In this document: positions 33,074 to 42,412 of the stretch, one piece after another
Layout of the letters: every line of letters begins with the position of its first letter
Numbering within the stretch: the first letter of the stretch is position 1
Assembly: GCF_029958905.1 (NCBI RefSeq)
Contig: NZ_CP124614.1
Coordinates: forward strand, 1,984,001-2,048,000
Reading direction: 5' to 3'
From: Vibrio sp. YMD68
GTDB lineage: Bacteria; Pseudomonadota; Gammaproteobacteria; Enterobacterales; Vibrionaceae
DNA length: 64,000 bases
The notes under the pieces: generated by a model
The model's input: only the letters and a program-made list of their open reading frames with translations
What the model was told of the DNA's origin: nothing
Databases searched by the model: none
Position numbers and translations under genes: made by a program

Positions 33074-34231
33074 ATGGATAAGGTTATGAAGACGCTACTT
33101 AGTACGATGTTACTAACGACGGCCACATTGGCAACTCAAGCTCTGGCAACAGATTGGACAACGATTGAATCCCAAGCAAAAGGGCAAACGGTCTATTTCC
33201 ATGCCTGGGGTGGAAGTCAAGAGATCAACCGCTATATTCAATGGGCGGGATCAGAGCTTGCCGAACAATATGACGTTACACTGAAACACGTTAAAGTGAC
33301 CGATATTGCTGAAACAACAACGCGACTGATTGCGGAAAAAGCCGCAGGGAAAAACGAAGGCGGCAGTGTCGATATTGTTTGGATCAATGGAGAGAACTTC
33401 AAATCCATGAAAGACAACCAACTTCTATTTGGTCCTTTCACGCAATCACTGCCAAATTGGCAATATGTCGATAAGTCACTCCCTGTTGACGTGGATTTTT
33501 CGGAGCCAACTCTTGGATTGGAAGCCCCTTGGGGTGTCGGTCAGTTGGTCTTTATTCATGACAGCAAAACATTAAACAACCCACCTAAATCCTTTGCTGA
33601 GATGCTCAATTACGCAAAAGCATTCCCTAATAAGGTCAGTTATCCTCGCCCCCCTGAATTCCACGGGACAAGCTTTCTTAAAGCACTGCTCATCGAGTTG
33701 ACCGATAATGATCCTGCGCTAGCCAAACCGGTTTCCGAGAGTGATTTTAATGCCGTCACAGAATCTCTCTGGTCTTATCTCAACGAATTACACACTGTCG
33801 CTTGGCGTGGAGGAAAACAATTTCCAGCGGGCACAACGGAAACCATTCAATTGTTGGATGACGGCCAACTGGATTTAGCGATCAGCTTCAACCCGAATTC
33901 CGTCTTTTCTTCTCAAGCTAGCGGTAAACTCGCGATGTCGACGAAAGCCTATGCCATGGACGCCGGAGCCCTGTCTAATATTCATTTCCTAGCGATCCCA
34001 TGGAACTCGAATGCGAATGCTGGTGCGCAAGTTGCGATTAACTTTTTACTGAGCCCTGAAGCTCAATCGAGAAAAGGGGATTTGTCAGTATGGGGCGATC
34101 CATCTGTATTGAGCAGCCAGTACCTAACAGGAAGCGCAAAAAACACCCAGCAGTTTAAGTCCGTCTCTGAACCTCACCCTAGTTGGCAAGCCGCTCTTGA
34201 AAAAGCTTGGCTTGAACGCTACGGAAACTGA
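33074..34231 (+). CDS. ynjB: ABC transporter periplasmic binding protein (YnjB-like)
   Basis: A 385-residue secreted binding protein (signal peptide LLSTMLLTTATLATQALA). The mature protein has the type-2 fold of the iron/thiamine/polyamine-like family (VYFHAWGGSQEINRYIQWAG, GSVDIVWINGENF, WGVGQLVFIHDS). It is the first gene of a YnjB-C-D-type system; the substrate of E. coli YnjBCD is uncertain. Its stop is six bases before the permease start. An ATG four codons in is the alternative start. The block runs on through a CDP-alcohol phosphatidyltransferase gene. Confidence 0.85.
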   Translation: MDKVMKTLLSTMLLTTATLATQALATDWTTIESQAKGQTVYFHAWGGSQEINRYIQWAGSELAEQYDVTLKHVKVTDIAETTTRLIAEKAAGKNEGGSVDIVWINGENFKSMKDNQLLFGPFTQSLPNWQYVDKSLPVDVDFSEPTLGLEAPWGVGQLVFIHDSKTLNNPPKSFAEMLNYAKAFPNKVSYPRPPEFHGTSFLKALLIELTDNDPALAKPVSESDFNAVTESLWSYLNELHTVAWRGGKQFPAGTTETIQLLDDGQLDLAISFNPNSVFSSQASGKLAMSTKAYAMDAGALSNIHFLAIPWNSNANAGAQVAINFLLSPEAQSRKGDLSVWGDPSVLSSQYLTGSAKNTQQFKSVSEPHPSWQAALEKAWLERYGN

Positions 34232-34237
34232 TTCTAG

Positions 34238-35947
34238 ATGTTGAGAGCGCTGTACCCTTTCATTATCCTGATCTGTTTTATTCCGACTATCCCTGGGGTA
34301 GTCGGTGTGATCGCTTCTTCTTTTAGCTATATACCGCCGATCAACATGCACACTCTCTCTTTTCTTGGGTTTCAGTGGGTATTTGAATGGCAAGGTGTCT
34401 GGCAGTCCATTGGGCTCTCTTTGTTTTCAGCACTGGCCAGTAGCTATCTTGCTGCATTGCTTTCTTTTGCAATCTTATTGTCTTGTTGGGGAAAGCCGTT
34501 TTGGAATAAGATTGAGTTAGCACTCTCACCGCTGCTCGCGCTTCCCCACGTTGCTTTTGCGATTGGCTTTGCTTTTCTTTTCGCTCCGACAGGCCTAATT
34601 TCCCGAGTACTCTTCAATTCTGTTGGCTATGACGTGAATCAGCAAACGGTCAATGATCTTCCTTTGTTGGTGAACGACCCGTATGCCATTGGTCTTGTGG
34701 TTATGCTTGCTCTAAAAGAAATTCCTTTCTTGTTATTGATGAGCATGTCGATACTCAAACAAATGAATGTCGACCAATTAGAAAAGGTGACCGCTTCGTT
34801 GGGGTATAACCGCGCTCAAACATGGTGGAAATGCATTTTTCCCCAGTGGATTAGGAAAATGCGCTTTCCTTTACTGGCGGTGCTTGCTTACAGTCTATCG
34901 GTTGTTGATATTGCTCTGATCATTGGCCCGACTAACCCACCGACATTTGCGGTACTGGTTTGGCAATGGTTTAGTGACCCAGACTTAACGTTACTCCCCC
35001 GCGCAGCCGCTGGCGCCATGGTTTTGTTTCTATTAGCGTCATTATTAATGGGGTTTGCTCGCTTATTTGAATGGGTATTCATTCATGGGCTACGAGGTTG
35101 GCAGTTCTCAGGGCGGTATGGACAATCGTTAGGCGGAAAACCTGTATTGGTCGCGGTATTCGCCTTATCGATGTTAATCATCCCTTTAACGGTCGTGTGG
35201 AGCTTCGCTCAGCGATGGCGATTCCCGGATTTACTGCCTAGCAACTTTACGACTCGTTATTGGCAATATGAATGGTTTGGCCTTTTAGGCAATATTCTAC
35301 AAAGCCTGACGCTCGCGCTTGCCTGTGCTTCGATGGCTTTAATGCTTGCCGTGATTGCTCACGAGTATCGCCTGAAACATCGTTGGGCACTGTCGGACTA
35401 CCTCATCGCCATTCCAATGTTGATTCCACAACTGTCTATTTTATTTGGCATCCAGATCATCACCTTGTATATCAATCAAAGCAGTTACTTCCTTTGGACT
35501 CTTTGGTCTCATGTGTTTTTCGCCTTTCCTTTTGTCTATTTGTCTCTCGATGGCGCTTGGCGCAGCTATAATAGTAACTTAACGAAATCGGCTTTAAGCC
35601 TTGGAAAACACCCTATTAGTGTTTGGTGGAAAATAAAAATGCCCCTTCTCTTTCCCAGTCTGATTTTTGCTTGGGCGATTGGTGCCAGTGTCAGTTTGGC
35701 TCAATATCTACCTACATTAATGCTAGGAGCAGGTCGAATTACCACGGTTACCACGGAAGCGGTTGCTCTTTCGAGCGGTTTTGACCGACGAGTCACTGCA
35801 ATTTATGCGCTATGGCAAATGCTGTTGCCCTTACTCTTTTTCTCTGCTGCAATTCTATTAAGTCGATTTAGCGTTCGCTCTCGTAAACTCTCTAATAAAG
35901 GTCTATTACCGAATGAGTCTTTGTCTCAAAAACCTTTCCATCATTAA
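34238..35947 (+). CDS. ynjC: ABC transporter permease, fused two-domain (YnjC-like)
   Basis: A 569-residue inner-membrane protein with about twelve membrane helices, made of two BPD-transporter permease halves fused in one chain: the first half (about 1-280) and the second (about 300-560), each with an EAA-like cytoplasmic loop. E. coli YnjC (about 510) has the same fused layout. Together with the adjacent ATPase and binding protein it would form a whole importer. Its 3' end overlaps the ATPase gene by 35 bases, a strong sign of translational coupling. Confidence 0.88.
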   Translation: MLRALYPFIILICFIPTIPGVVGVIASSFSYIPPINMHTLSFLGFQWVFEWQGVWQSIGLSLFSALASSYLAALLSFAILLSCWGKPFWNKIELALSPLLALPHVAFAIGFAFLFAPTGLISRVLFNSVGYDVNQQTVNDLPLLVNDPYAIGLVVMLALKEIPFLLLMSMSILKQMNVDQLEKVTASLGYNRAQTWWKCIFPQWIRKMRFPLLAVLAYSLSVVDIALIIGPTNPPTFAVLVWQWFSDPDLTLLPRAAAGAMVLFLLASLLMGFARLFEWVFIHGLRGWQFSGRYGQSLGGKPVLVAVFALSMLIIPLTVVWSFAQRWRFPDLLPSNFTTRYWQYEWFGLLGNILQSLTLALACASMALMLAVIAHEYRLKHRWALSDYLIAIPMLIPQLSILFGIQIITLYINQSSYFLWTLWSHVFFAFPFVYLSLDGAWRSYNSNLTKSALSLGKHPISVWWKIKMPLLFPSLIFAWAIGASVSLAQYLPTLMLGAGRITTVTTEAVALSSGFDRRVTAIYALWQMLLPLLFFSAAILLSRFSVRSRKLSNKGLLPNESLSQKPFHH

Positions 35948-36560
35948 AAAGAATGGCGAACCTCTATTTTCGTCTATCACTATGACTATCCATAATGGCG
36001 AGATCCTTACTCTCATGGGCCCTAGTGGTTGTGGAAAATCGACCCTGTTAGATCTTGTTGCGGGCCATCTTTCAAATGAATTTACTTATGATGGCCAGGT
36101 AACCCTTAACGGGAAAGATCTGTCTCAGCTTGAGGCACATAAACGTGACGTGGGCATTCTGTTTCAAGATGATTTGTTGTTTCCGCATCTCTGTGTTTGG
36201 GAAAACCTGGCTTTTGCTTTACCTAATCACATAAAAGGCGCAGCCCGAAAGAAGCAGGCATTGGAAGCCCTTGAAGCCATTTCCCTGACTCAATTGGCCA
36301 ACGCACTACCAGATCAAATATCTGGCGGCCAACGCGCTCGTATTAGCCTAACTCGCATGTTATTGGCTAAACCCAAACTCGCGTTGCTCGATGAACCATT
36401 CAGTAAGCTCGATAAAGAGTTGCGAGGTCAATTTCGAGACTGGGTCATTAGTGAACTCAGCAACGCCAACATACCAACATTGATGGTTACGCACGACAAA
36501 GAAGACGTGCCACCAAACAGTAAGGTGTATAGCTGGCCTTGGGAGACGCATCATGCTTGA
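35913..36560 (+). CDS. ynjD: ABC transporter ATP-binding protein (YnjD-like)
   Basis: A 215-residue ATPase with Walker A GPSGCGKST, Q-loop FQDD, signature ISGGQRAR, Walker B LALLDEPFS and switch His in THDKED. It energises the fused permease upstream. The overlap with the permease is 35 bases and with the next gene eight bases, so all four genes read as one unit. Confidence 0.9.
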   Translation: MSLCLKNLSIIKKNGEPLFSSITMTIHNGEILTLMGPSGCGKSTLLDLVAGHLSNEFTYDGQVTLNGKDLSQLEAHKRDVGILFQDDLLFPHLCVWENLAFALPNHIKGAARKKQALEALEAISLTQLANALPDQISGGQRARISLTRMLLAKPKLALLDEPFSKLDKELRGQFRDWVISELSNANIPTLMVTHDKEDVPPNSKVYSWPWETHHA

Positions 36561-37167
36561 TAGTCTTAGCATCAAAATCATTCGATGGCCGTTAGCAACC
36601 GCAGCAAAAGGACTAAATCGCGTCGGCATTACTGCCAATCAGACAACTTTATTCGGATTTTTCATTGGTTGCCTAGCTCTGCCCGCTTTGGCTCTAGAGC
36701 AATATCACCTGGCTTTGTTTCTGATTGTTATTAACCGCGTTTGTGATGGACTTGATGGCGCACTCGCACGGATTCAGGGGATAAGCGATGCAGGCGGGTT
36801 TCTCGACATCAGTTTAGATTTCATTTTCTACTCGCTTATCCCATTTGGGTTCATCTTAGCCAACCCTGATCAAAACGCGATTGCCGGAGCTTTTTTAATT
36901 TTTTCGTTCATCGGGACGGGAACAAGTTTCTTAGCCTTTGCTGTGATGGCGGGCAAGCGAGGAATTGAAAACCCAGTGTATAAACATAAATCGCTGTATT
37001 ACATGAGCGGGTTGACTGAAGGGACAGAAACCATCGCGTGTTTCATTACCTTCTGTTTGTTCCCAATGCACTTCGCTCTCATCGCTTATATTTATTCAGC
37101 TGCGTGTTGGTTTACGACCGCCAACCGTATCTACTCGGGGTTCCATACTCTGAATGAAACCAAATAA
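36553..37167 (+). CDS. ynjF: CDP-alcohol phosphatidyltransferase family membrane protein (YnjF-like)
   Basis: A 204-residue inner-membrane enzyme with six hydrophobic segments. The family motif is visible as DGLDGALARIQG...GGFLDISLD (about residues 60-87), with Asp residues spaced close to the classical DG..AR..G...D...D pattern. Such enzymes transfer a phosphatidyl group from CDP-diacylglycerol to an alcohol. The acceptor cannot be told from sequence. The E. coli ynj cluster also carries a homologue (ynjF), so the linkage to the transporter is conserved. It overlaps the ATPase gene by eight bases and is followed by a terminator. Confidence 0.85.
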   Translation: MLDSLSIKIIRWPLATAAKGLNRVGITANQTTLFGFFIGCLALPALALEQYHLALFLIVINRVCDGLDGALARIQGISDAGGFLDISLDFIFYSLIPFGFILANPDQNAIAGAFLIFSFIGTGTSFLAFAVMAGKRGIENPVYKHKSLYYMSGLTEGTETIACFITFCLFPMHFALIAYIYSAACWFTTANRIYSGFHTLNETK

Positions 37168-37199
37168 AAAAGTAGCGCTAAAGAGCGCTACTTTTTTAT
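37167..37199 (+). terminator. Rho-independent terminator of ynj-like operon
   Basis: aaaaaagtagcgct (37167-37180) and agcgctactttttt (37185-37198) form a 14-bp perfect stem with an A-run before and T-run after, right at the end of ynjF. It can also stop convergent transcription. Confidence 0.92.
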
Positions 37200-37227
37200 G
37201 CATCATACGTGCTACCAACGCCATGAT

Positions 37228-38175
37228 TTAACTGAACACAAGCGCTTTTAGACACGCTTCAGGGTCTGTATCAATAAACTCTGGAGGGTTGTCCAATCGA
37301 TACTGAAATGAAAGGCTTGGCGCTTCTTCTTTCATGCTATCAACAAGGAATTCACTGTTCACAACAGGCGAATTAACGCACGCAAGAACTTCACCACCTT
37401 CCGTTAAAAGATCAGGCAGTCGGCGTAAGATTTTCTTGTAATCCTTAGTTAAGGCGAAGCTGCCTTTTTGAAACGAAGGCGGGTCAATGATGATTAAATC
37501 ATACTGTCCCATCTTCTTGATCTTTCCCCAAGACTTGAAGATGTCATAGCCAAGGTAGTTGACTGACCGCGCGTCATGCTCATTCAATCGGTGATTTTCA
37601 CGCCCCTTGCTCAGTGATGATTTCGACATATCGACGTTCACCACTTTGGTCGCGCCACCTTCTATTGCCACAACGGAAAAACCACAGGTGTAAGCAAACA
37701 GATTAAGCACATTTTTTTTCTCAGATCGTTCTTTTACCCATTCACGACCTAAGCGCATGTCTAAGAATAAACCAAAGTTCTGGTTTCGGCCGATGTCCAA
37801 TTGATACTTTAACCCACTTTCTGTCACGACAGGCCTAGACTCTAACTCGCCAACTAAAACTTCAGAAGGCGCACCGTCGGTATATCGATGTTGAACAACG
37901 ATGCAAGAACCAGACTTCTCTAGCCAGGGCGACGTTTGGGTAAACGCTAACAAACCATTTTTTAGGCTCATTAGGAACGCGTCATCCACCGACTTAAACA
38001 AGCTAACGATCATCTGACCTTGTAGCCAGTCACAGGTCATCTGTTCAAGTCCTTGCCAGTTGTGTCCTCTACCATGAAAAAGGCGACGCAATTCATTCGG
38101 CGCTTGTGCGAGTTCAGATTCGATATGTTCAAAAAAAATCGGTAGTTGTGAAACCTGCATATTCTTCTCTATCAA
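37228..38175 (-). CDS. Class I SAM-dependent methyltransferase (RlmI/RlmK-like)
   Basis: A 315-residue enzyme with a SAM domain (about 140-300): motif I FAYTCGFSVVAIEGGA, ribose-binding acidic VVNVDMSKSSL, and the catalytic-loop motif DPPSFQKGSF. The DPPSF core is that of rRNA and protein methyltransferases of the RlmI/RlmKL class, but the PUA domain typical of RlmI is missing. Target RNA or protein is unknown. It is transcribed divergently away from ynjF's terminator and together with the pseudouridine synthase gene at 38207. Confidence 0.8.
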   Translation of the reverse strand: MIEKNMQVSQLPIFFEHIESELAQAPNELRRLFHGRGHNWQGLEQMTCDWLQGQMIVSLFKSVDDAFLMSLKNGLLAFTQTSPWLEKSGSCIVVQHRYTDGAPSEVLVGELESRPVVTESGLKYQLDIGRNQNFGLFLDMRLGREWVKERSEKKNVLNLFAYTCGFSVVAIEGGATKVVNVDMSKSSLSKGRENHRLNEHDARSVNYLGYDIFKSWGKIKKMGQYDLIIIDPPSFQKGSFALTKDYKKILRRLPDLLTEGGEVLACVNSPVVNSEFLVDSMKEEAPSLSFQYRLDNPPEFIDTDPEACLKALVFS

Positions 38176-38206
38176 TATTTAATTATTAGTTAAGTTATTT
38201 TTTGTC

Positions 38207-38917
38207 TTATTTTGGCTTAGGGCTATTTTTAAGCTTTGGCCAAGCCAACAAGTCGGGCTTTAGCCATGTTGCAATGCCTTCACTCACAATTGGCTCATGC
38301 CACTTCTCACCTAACGTAGAATACTCTCTGGGATCGCAAACAAACTGAAACTCTAGCGCCTTATATGTGAAGTTAAGAGCAAAGGCATGGAGGTAGCCAC
38401 GATCTGCTTGACTACTGGCATTGTAAATCGAATCACCAACAATACTAGAGCCAACAGAATTAAGAGCGACACGTATCTGATGAGTTTTGCCTGTATGAGG
38501 TTTACATAAGAATAGGCGCTCACCAGGCTCACCAGGCAGGGACATAAACTGTGTAATTGCTGGGTTATTTTGAGACTTAGTCAATTTCCAGCTTGATCGA
38601 CGAGAGCGTTCCATATCCCCAATAATAAGACCCTGTTTCTTCTTGGGTTTTTTACTGCTAATTGCGAGATAAAACTTCGCGACCTCTCGGTTAGCAAAGG
38701 CTTTGGAGAGTGAGCTAGCGCTTTCTTTGTTTCGCCCTAATAGCAGAATCCCTGATGTCATCTTGTCCAGTCGGTGTACTAAATACAACTGATCATCGCC
38801 ACTTTGGCGTCCAACTTCTTGAAGAAGCATGGTATCACCATCGTCTTTGTGGACAGACACATTTGGGTGTTTGTTGATAACAAGAAAATCTGTATGGGTA
38901 TAAAGTATATCGAACAT
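38207..38917 (-). CDS. RluA-family pseudouridine synthase
   Basis: A 236-residue enzyme. The ATG at 38917 (MFDILYTHTD) is chosen, since GGAG lies nine bases upstream; the frame opens 24 codons earlier without a site. The catalytic motif HRLDKMTSGILLL carries the active-site Asp, followed by AKFYLAISS and KPHTGKTHQIRVALNSVG. It modifies uridine to pseudouridine in an RNA. It is the short, single-domain type without an S4 domain; the specific RNA position is not readable from sequence. It ends 31 bases before the methyltransferase start, so they likely form one unit. Confidence 0.85.
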   Translation of the reverse strand: MFDILYTHTDFLVINKHPNVSVHKDDGDTMLLQEVGRQSGDDQLYLVHRLDKMTSGILLLGRNKESASSLSKAFANREVAKFYLAISSKKPKKKQGLIIGDMERSRRSSWKLTKSQNNPAITQFMSLPGEPGERLFLCKPHTGKTHQIRVALNSVGSSIVGDSIYNASSQADRGYLHAFALNFTYKALEFQFVCDPREYSTLGEKWHEPIVSEGIATWLKPDLLAWPKLKNSPKPK

Positions 38918-39015
38918 CAGGCTAGCTCCATTTTCGAGTTGGAGTATACCCAGTATCACGTAGGATGCCAGTGGTAGTTGACGTTCCACCTCTGTCTATC
39001 CCATATGCACTGCTA

Positions 39016-39056
39016 AAAAACAAAAAGCGAGAAACAAATCAATGCTTCTCGCTTTT
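39016..39056 (-). terminator. Terminator of the NSS transporter gene
   Basis: On the minus strand AAAAGCGAGAA pairs with TTCTCGCTTTT (39046-39056 with 39023-39033), followed by a T-rich run. It ends the transporter transcript after a first, smaller hairpin at 39068-39087. Confidence 0.8.
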
Positions 39057-39067
39057 CAATTCAATAA

Positions 39068-39087
39068 AGCCAGCGATAAAGCTGGCT
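39068..39087 (-). terminator. Small hairpin downstream of the NSS transporter gene
   Basis: agccagc (39068-39074) and gctggct (39081-39087) form a 7-bp stem, followed in the minus direction by ttatt. It comes just after the transporter stop and before the stronger terminator, making a tandem pair. Confidence 0.55.
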
Positions 39088-39098
39088 CTATGGAAAAC

Positions 39099-40526
39099 TT
39101 ACAACTTCTTAGAAATGAAGCCAGATACTACGATAACGCCTAAGCCAATCAGCATGATTGCACCTTTACCGCTATCAAAGCCTGCCTTGATACCTGCGAT
39201 AGCAACAATCGCTACAGCAAAAGGAATCACGTACTTCACTAGGTTGTACCAAAGACCGAATAGAGGGAATTTGACCGTACCGTCGTTAGTGATTTCTTTT
39301 TCTAGATCTTCACGGTTAAGTCTCCAACCCGCAAAGATACATATCAGCATACCGCCAACCGCTAGGAAGATTTTATCTGTTAGTAGGTCAAATACATCGA
39401 ACGCACCTGTACCAAACAGTTGAGGACCTAAGCCACCTAGAGAAATTGAAGAGAACACACACAACACAGCCATTACTGTCGCTGCAAGCCCTACGGCTGA
39501 AGAACGCTTCAAACCTTTCTCATCGATTAAGTACGATACAACCACTTCAAGTAGAGATACTGAAGATGTTAGAGCTGCAACACTTAGACCAACGAAGAAC
39601 ATCAGTGCGAACATCAAGCCAACTGCGCCCATTTCAGCAAATAGCTGAGGAACAACAACGAACACTAGACCTGGGCCAGCTGCTGGTGCCATACCAAATG
39701 CGAACATTGCAGGGAACATTGCAACACCAGCAAGGATAGCAACACTGGTATCCATCGCCGTAACCATAGCGGTCGTTTGAACTAGGTTCTCTTTCTTCTT
39801 CAGGTAGCTACCGTATGTGATCATACAACCCATACCTAGGCTTAGAGAGAAAAACGCTTGCCCTAGAGCAGCCAACACTACGCTACTGTCTACCTTTGAA
39901 AAGTCTGGTTTGAATAGGAACTCTAGACCCGCGCTTGCGCCCGGTAGCATCATTCCCTTAACAGAAACGATAATTAGGATGATGAATAGCATAGGCATTA
40001 AAATTTTGCCTGCTTTTTCGATACCACCAGAAATACCGCGAGCAACGATAGCGATGTTTAGAAGTAGGTAAAGACCCATCCACATCAACGGCTCAATTGG
40101 GTTTGAGATAAACGCACCAAAGCTATCACCGATCGCTTCAGGGGCACTCAATAGACCCGTTGACAGTTTGTAGATGTAAGCAATTGCCCAACCACCAACA
40201 ACTGGGTAGAAACCCATGATCAATAGACCACTGAAAACACCAATTACGCCGACGAACGACCAACGTCTGTCTGTCGATTTAAAAGCACCTACCGCTGAAA
40301 CACCGGTCTTACGACCAACGGCAAATTCCGTTAGCATGACGCTGAAACCGATAAAGATCACAAACAGAAGGTAAATTAAAACAAACGCACCGCCGCCGCT
40401 TTCACCTGCTGTATACGGAAATTTCCAAATATTACCTAGGCCTACGGCTGAACCTGCCGCTGCCATTACGAATCCAAGTTTCGACCCCCAGGTATCACGG
40501 GGTGCTGTGGTTGTATTAGTCGCCAC
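39099..40526 (-). CDS. Sodium-dependent transporter of the neurotransmitter:sodium symporter family
   Basis: A 475-residue inner-membrane symporter with eleven to twelve hydrophobic helices. The family signature is at TM1: GFVMAAAGSAVGLGNIWKFP, including the unwound Na/substrate region, followed by GGGAFVLIYLLFV. Bacterial NSS members (LeuT, MhsT, TnaT type) take up amino acids with sodium, in keeping with a marine host. The substrate cannot be called from sequence. It is divergent from cardiolipin synthase with a 353-base gap. Confidence 0.9.
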   Translation of the reverse strand: MATNTTTAPRDTWGSKLGFVMAAAGSAVGLGNIWKFPYTAGESGGGAFVLIYLLFVIFIGFSVMLTEFAVGRKTGVSAVGAFKSTDRRWSFVGVIGVFSGLLIMGFYPVVGGWAIAYIYKLSTGLLSAPEAIGDSFGAFISNPIEPLMWMGLYLLLNIAIVARGISGGIEKAGKILMPMLFIILIIVSVKGMMLPGASAGLEFLFKPDFSKVDSSVVLAALGQAFFSLSLGMGCMITYGSYLKKKENLVQTTAMVTAMDTSVAILAGVAMFPAMFAFGMAPAAGPGLVFVVVPQLFAEMGAVGLMFALMFFVGLSVAALTSSVSLLEVVVSYLIDEKGLKRSSAVGLAATVMAVLCVFSSISLGGLGPQLFGTGAFDVFDLLTDKIFLAVGGMLICIFAGWRLNREDLEKEITNDGTVKFPLFGLWYNLVKYVIPFAVAIVAIAGIKAGFDSGKGAIMLIGLGVIVVSGFISKKL

Positions 40527-40879
40527 GTTATCTCCAAATCTTTAGTTGTGTTTGTCTTATTTGGCGTCCAAAAGGTTGAGTGTAAAGTTAGCGTGTAAAC
40601 TAAAATATACAACCTACAAAGGTTATGTGACGCTCATGCCTAGCAAGTAAACCAGTTTGCGATTAAAATTGGAACCCCACAAAGTATAAATTACGGCCTA
40701 CAATCCCAATTTGCAGTTTATCTGTTGCATTTTTAGCCAGCCATATTCCTCTAATTCTATTTATCACTAAAATTTAACAATATTATACTGTTACTAATTT
40801 CATATTAGTGCATTTACACGTTTCTATATTATTAGATTCCCATTACTATCAAACTTCTCTCATTCAATGTTGTGTGTAT
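40527..40879. other. Divergent promoter region between NSS transporter and cls-like genes
   Basis: 353 AT-rich bases holding the two promoter regions. I see no clear hairpin, repeat or regulator site. Confidence 0.45.
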
Positions 40880-42334
40880 ATGGATAAGTTTTATCACTTT
40901 CTTACGCTAGCAAGTATTGGCATTTACTGGTTTCTAGTCGCTGGTGTTACTTTACGAATTGTCCTGAAAAGGCGGGCTGTTAGTGTTTCGCTAGCTTGGC
41001 TTATGATCATTTACATTGTTCCTGTTGTCGGCGTAGCTTGCTATTTTCTTTTCGGCGAGCTCAATTTAGGCCGTAAACGTGCGGAACGAACCAAAGAGAT
41101 GTTTACCCCCTTTCAGCATTGGTTTCGTCAATTGAATCACTGCCAAGCGCACCTTCCAGAGTCACTCGATGGGCACATCTCCAAAATTGACGAGCTGTGC
41201 AATAACCGTATGAGCATACCTGCCCTTGTCGGCAATTCTTTGTCTTTACAAAACTCACCTGACGAGATTCTTCATTCGATTATTGAAGATGTAGAAAAAG
41301 CGCAACATAGCATCAGTATGGTTTTCTATATCTGGCACCCAGGCGGTCTGGCTGATTCGGTTGCAAGTGCCCTTATTCAAGCCGCTAAGCGAGGGGTTAA
41401 AGTTAAACTGCTGCTCGATTCTGCTGGAAGCCCACGCTTTTTCAAAAGCCCTTGGTGCCGGATGATGAAAGATTCAGGTATTCAAGTGGTTCAAGCTTTA
41501 GAAGTCAGCCCATGGCGAATGTTTCTACGCCGTCTTGATCTTCGCCAGCACCGCAAGATTATTGTCATCGATGATACTATTGCGTACACAGGTTCAATGA
41601 ATCTTGTCGATCCCGCTTTTTTCAAACAAAGCGCCGATGTCGGGCAATGGATTGATATCATGATTCGCATTACTGGCCCGACGGTTAACGTTTTATCCGC
41701 GATTCATAGCTGGGACTGGGAAGTTGAAACAGGCCAACGTCACTTACCCAAACAGCCGGAATGCACAATTCAGCCCAATGAACAACAAAACCCCGTTCAA
41801 GTGGTTCCTTCAGGCCCTGGTATGCCAGAACACTTGATCATGCAAGTTCTCGCTTTAGCCATGCATCAGGCGAATCATTCGGTCAAAATTACTACCCCTT
41901 ACTTTGTTCCTAGTAACGATTTACTTGAGACCATAAAATTAACCGCTCAGCGTGGTGTTTCCGTTGATATCATCATCCCTCATAAAAATGATTCAATCAT
42001 GGTTAAGTGGGCATCGCGTGCCTTTTATGGCGATCTGCTCGACGCGGGGGTGAACATTCATGAGTTTCATGGGGGGTTGCTGCACACCAAATCGGTCGTT
42101 ATTGATGACCATTTCTGCCTTGTCGGAACCGTCAATATGGATATGCGCAGTTTGTGGCTCAATTTTGAAGTGACCTTAGCCGTGCAAGATCCAGCGTTTA
42201 CTAAAGAAATGTCGTGGCTTCAACAGCAATATATTGAGCAGTCGTATCCTGTTGACCAAGAAAAGTGGCAAGAACGCCCACTTCACCATAGATTCTTAGA
42301 ACGAGCCTTCTTTTTATTCAATCCGCTTCTTTAA
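40880..42334 (+). CDS. cls: Cardiolipin synthase, ClsA type
   Basis: A 484-residue inner-membrane phospholipase-D family enzyme that condenses two phosphatidylglycerol molecules into cardiolipin. Two N-terminal TM helices (about 4-26 and 38-58, MDKFYHFLTLASIGIYWFLV and AWLMIIYIVPVVGVACYFLF) are followed by two HKD motifs: HRKIIVIDD with TGSMN, and HTKSVVIDD with GTVNMD. The length matches ClsA (486). The ATG at 40880 is selected as it starts the first membrane helix; a GTG at 40808 would add 24 non-family residues. Confidence 0.93.
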   Translation: MDKFYHFLTLASIGIYWFLVAGVTLRIVLKRRAVSVSLAWLMIIYIVPVVGVACYFLFGELNLGRKRAERTKEMFTPFQHWFRQLNHCQAHLPESLDGHISKIDELCNNRMSIPALVGNSLSLQNSPDEILHSIIEDVEKAQHSISMVFYIWHPGGLADSVASALIQAAKRGVKVKLLLDSAGSPRFFKSPWCRMMKDSGIQVVQALEVSPWRMFLRRLDLRQHRKIIVIDDTIAYTGSMNLVDPAFFKQSADVGQWIDIMIRITGPTVNVLSAIHSWDWEVETGQRHLPKQPECTIQPNEQQNPVQVVPSGPGMPEHLIMQVLALAMHQANHSVKITTPYFVPSNDLLETIKLTAQRGVSVDIIIPHKNDSIMVKWASRAFYGDLLDAGVNIHEFHGGLLHTKSVVIDDHFCLVGTVNMDMRSLWLNFEVTLAVQDPAFTKEMSWLQQQYIEQSYPVDQEKWQERPLHHRFLERAFFLFNPLL

Positions 42335-42412
42335 AAGCGCTTTAGGGGTTGAAACCAATAGCAACTCCATGCTTTAAATAGCGTTATCAAAATTCGTAGA
42401 CAAGGAACTGAT

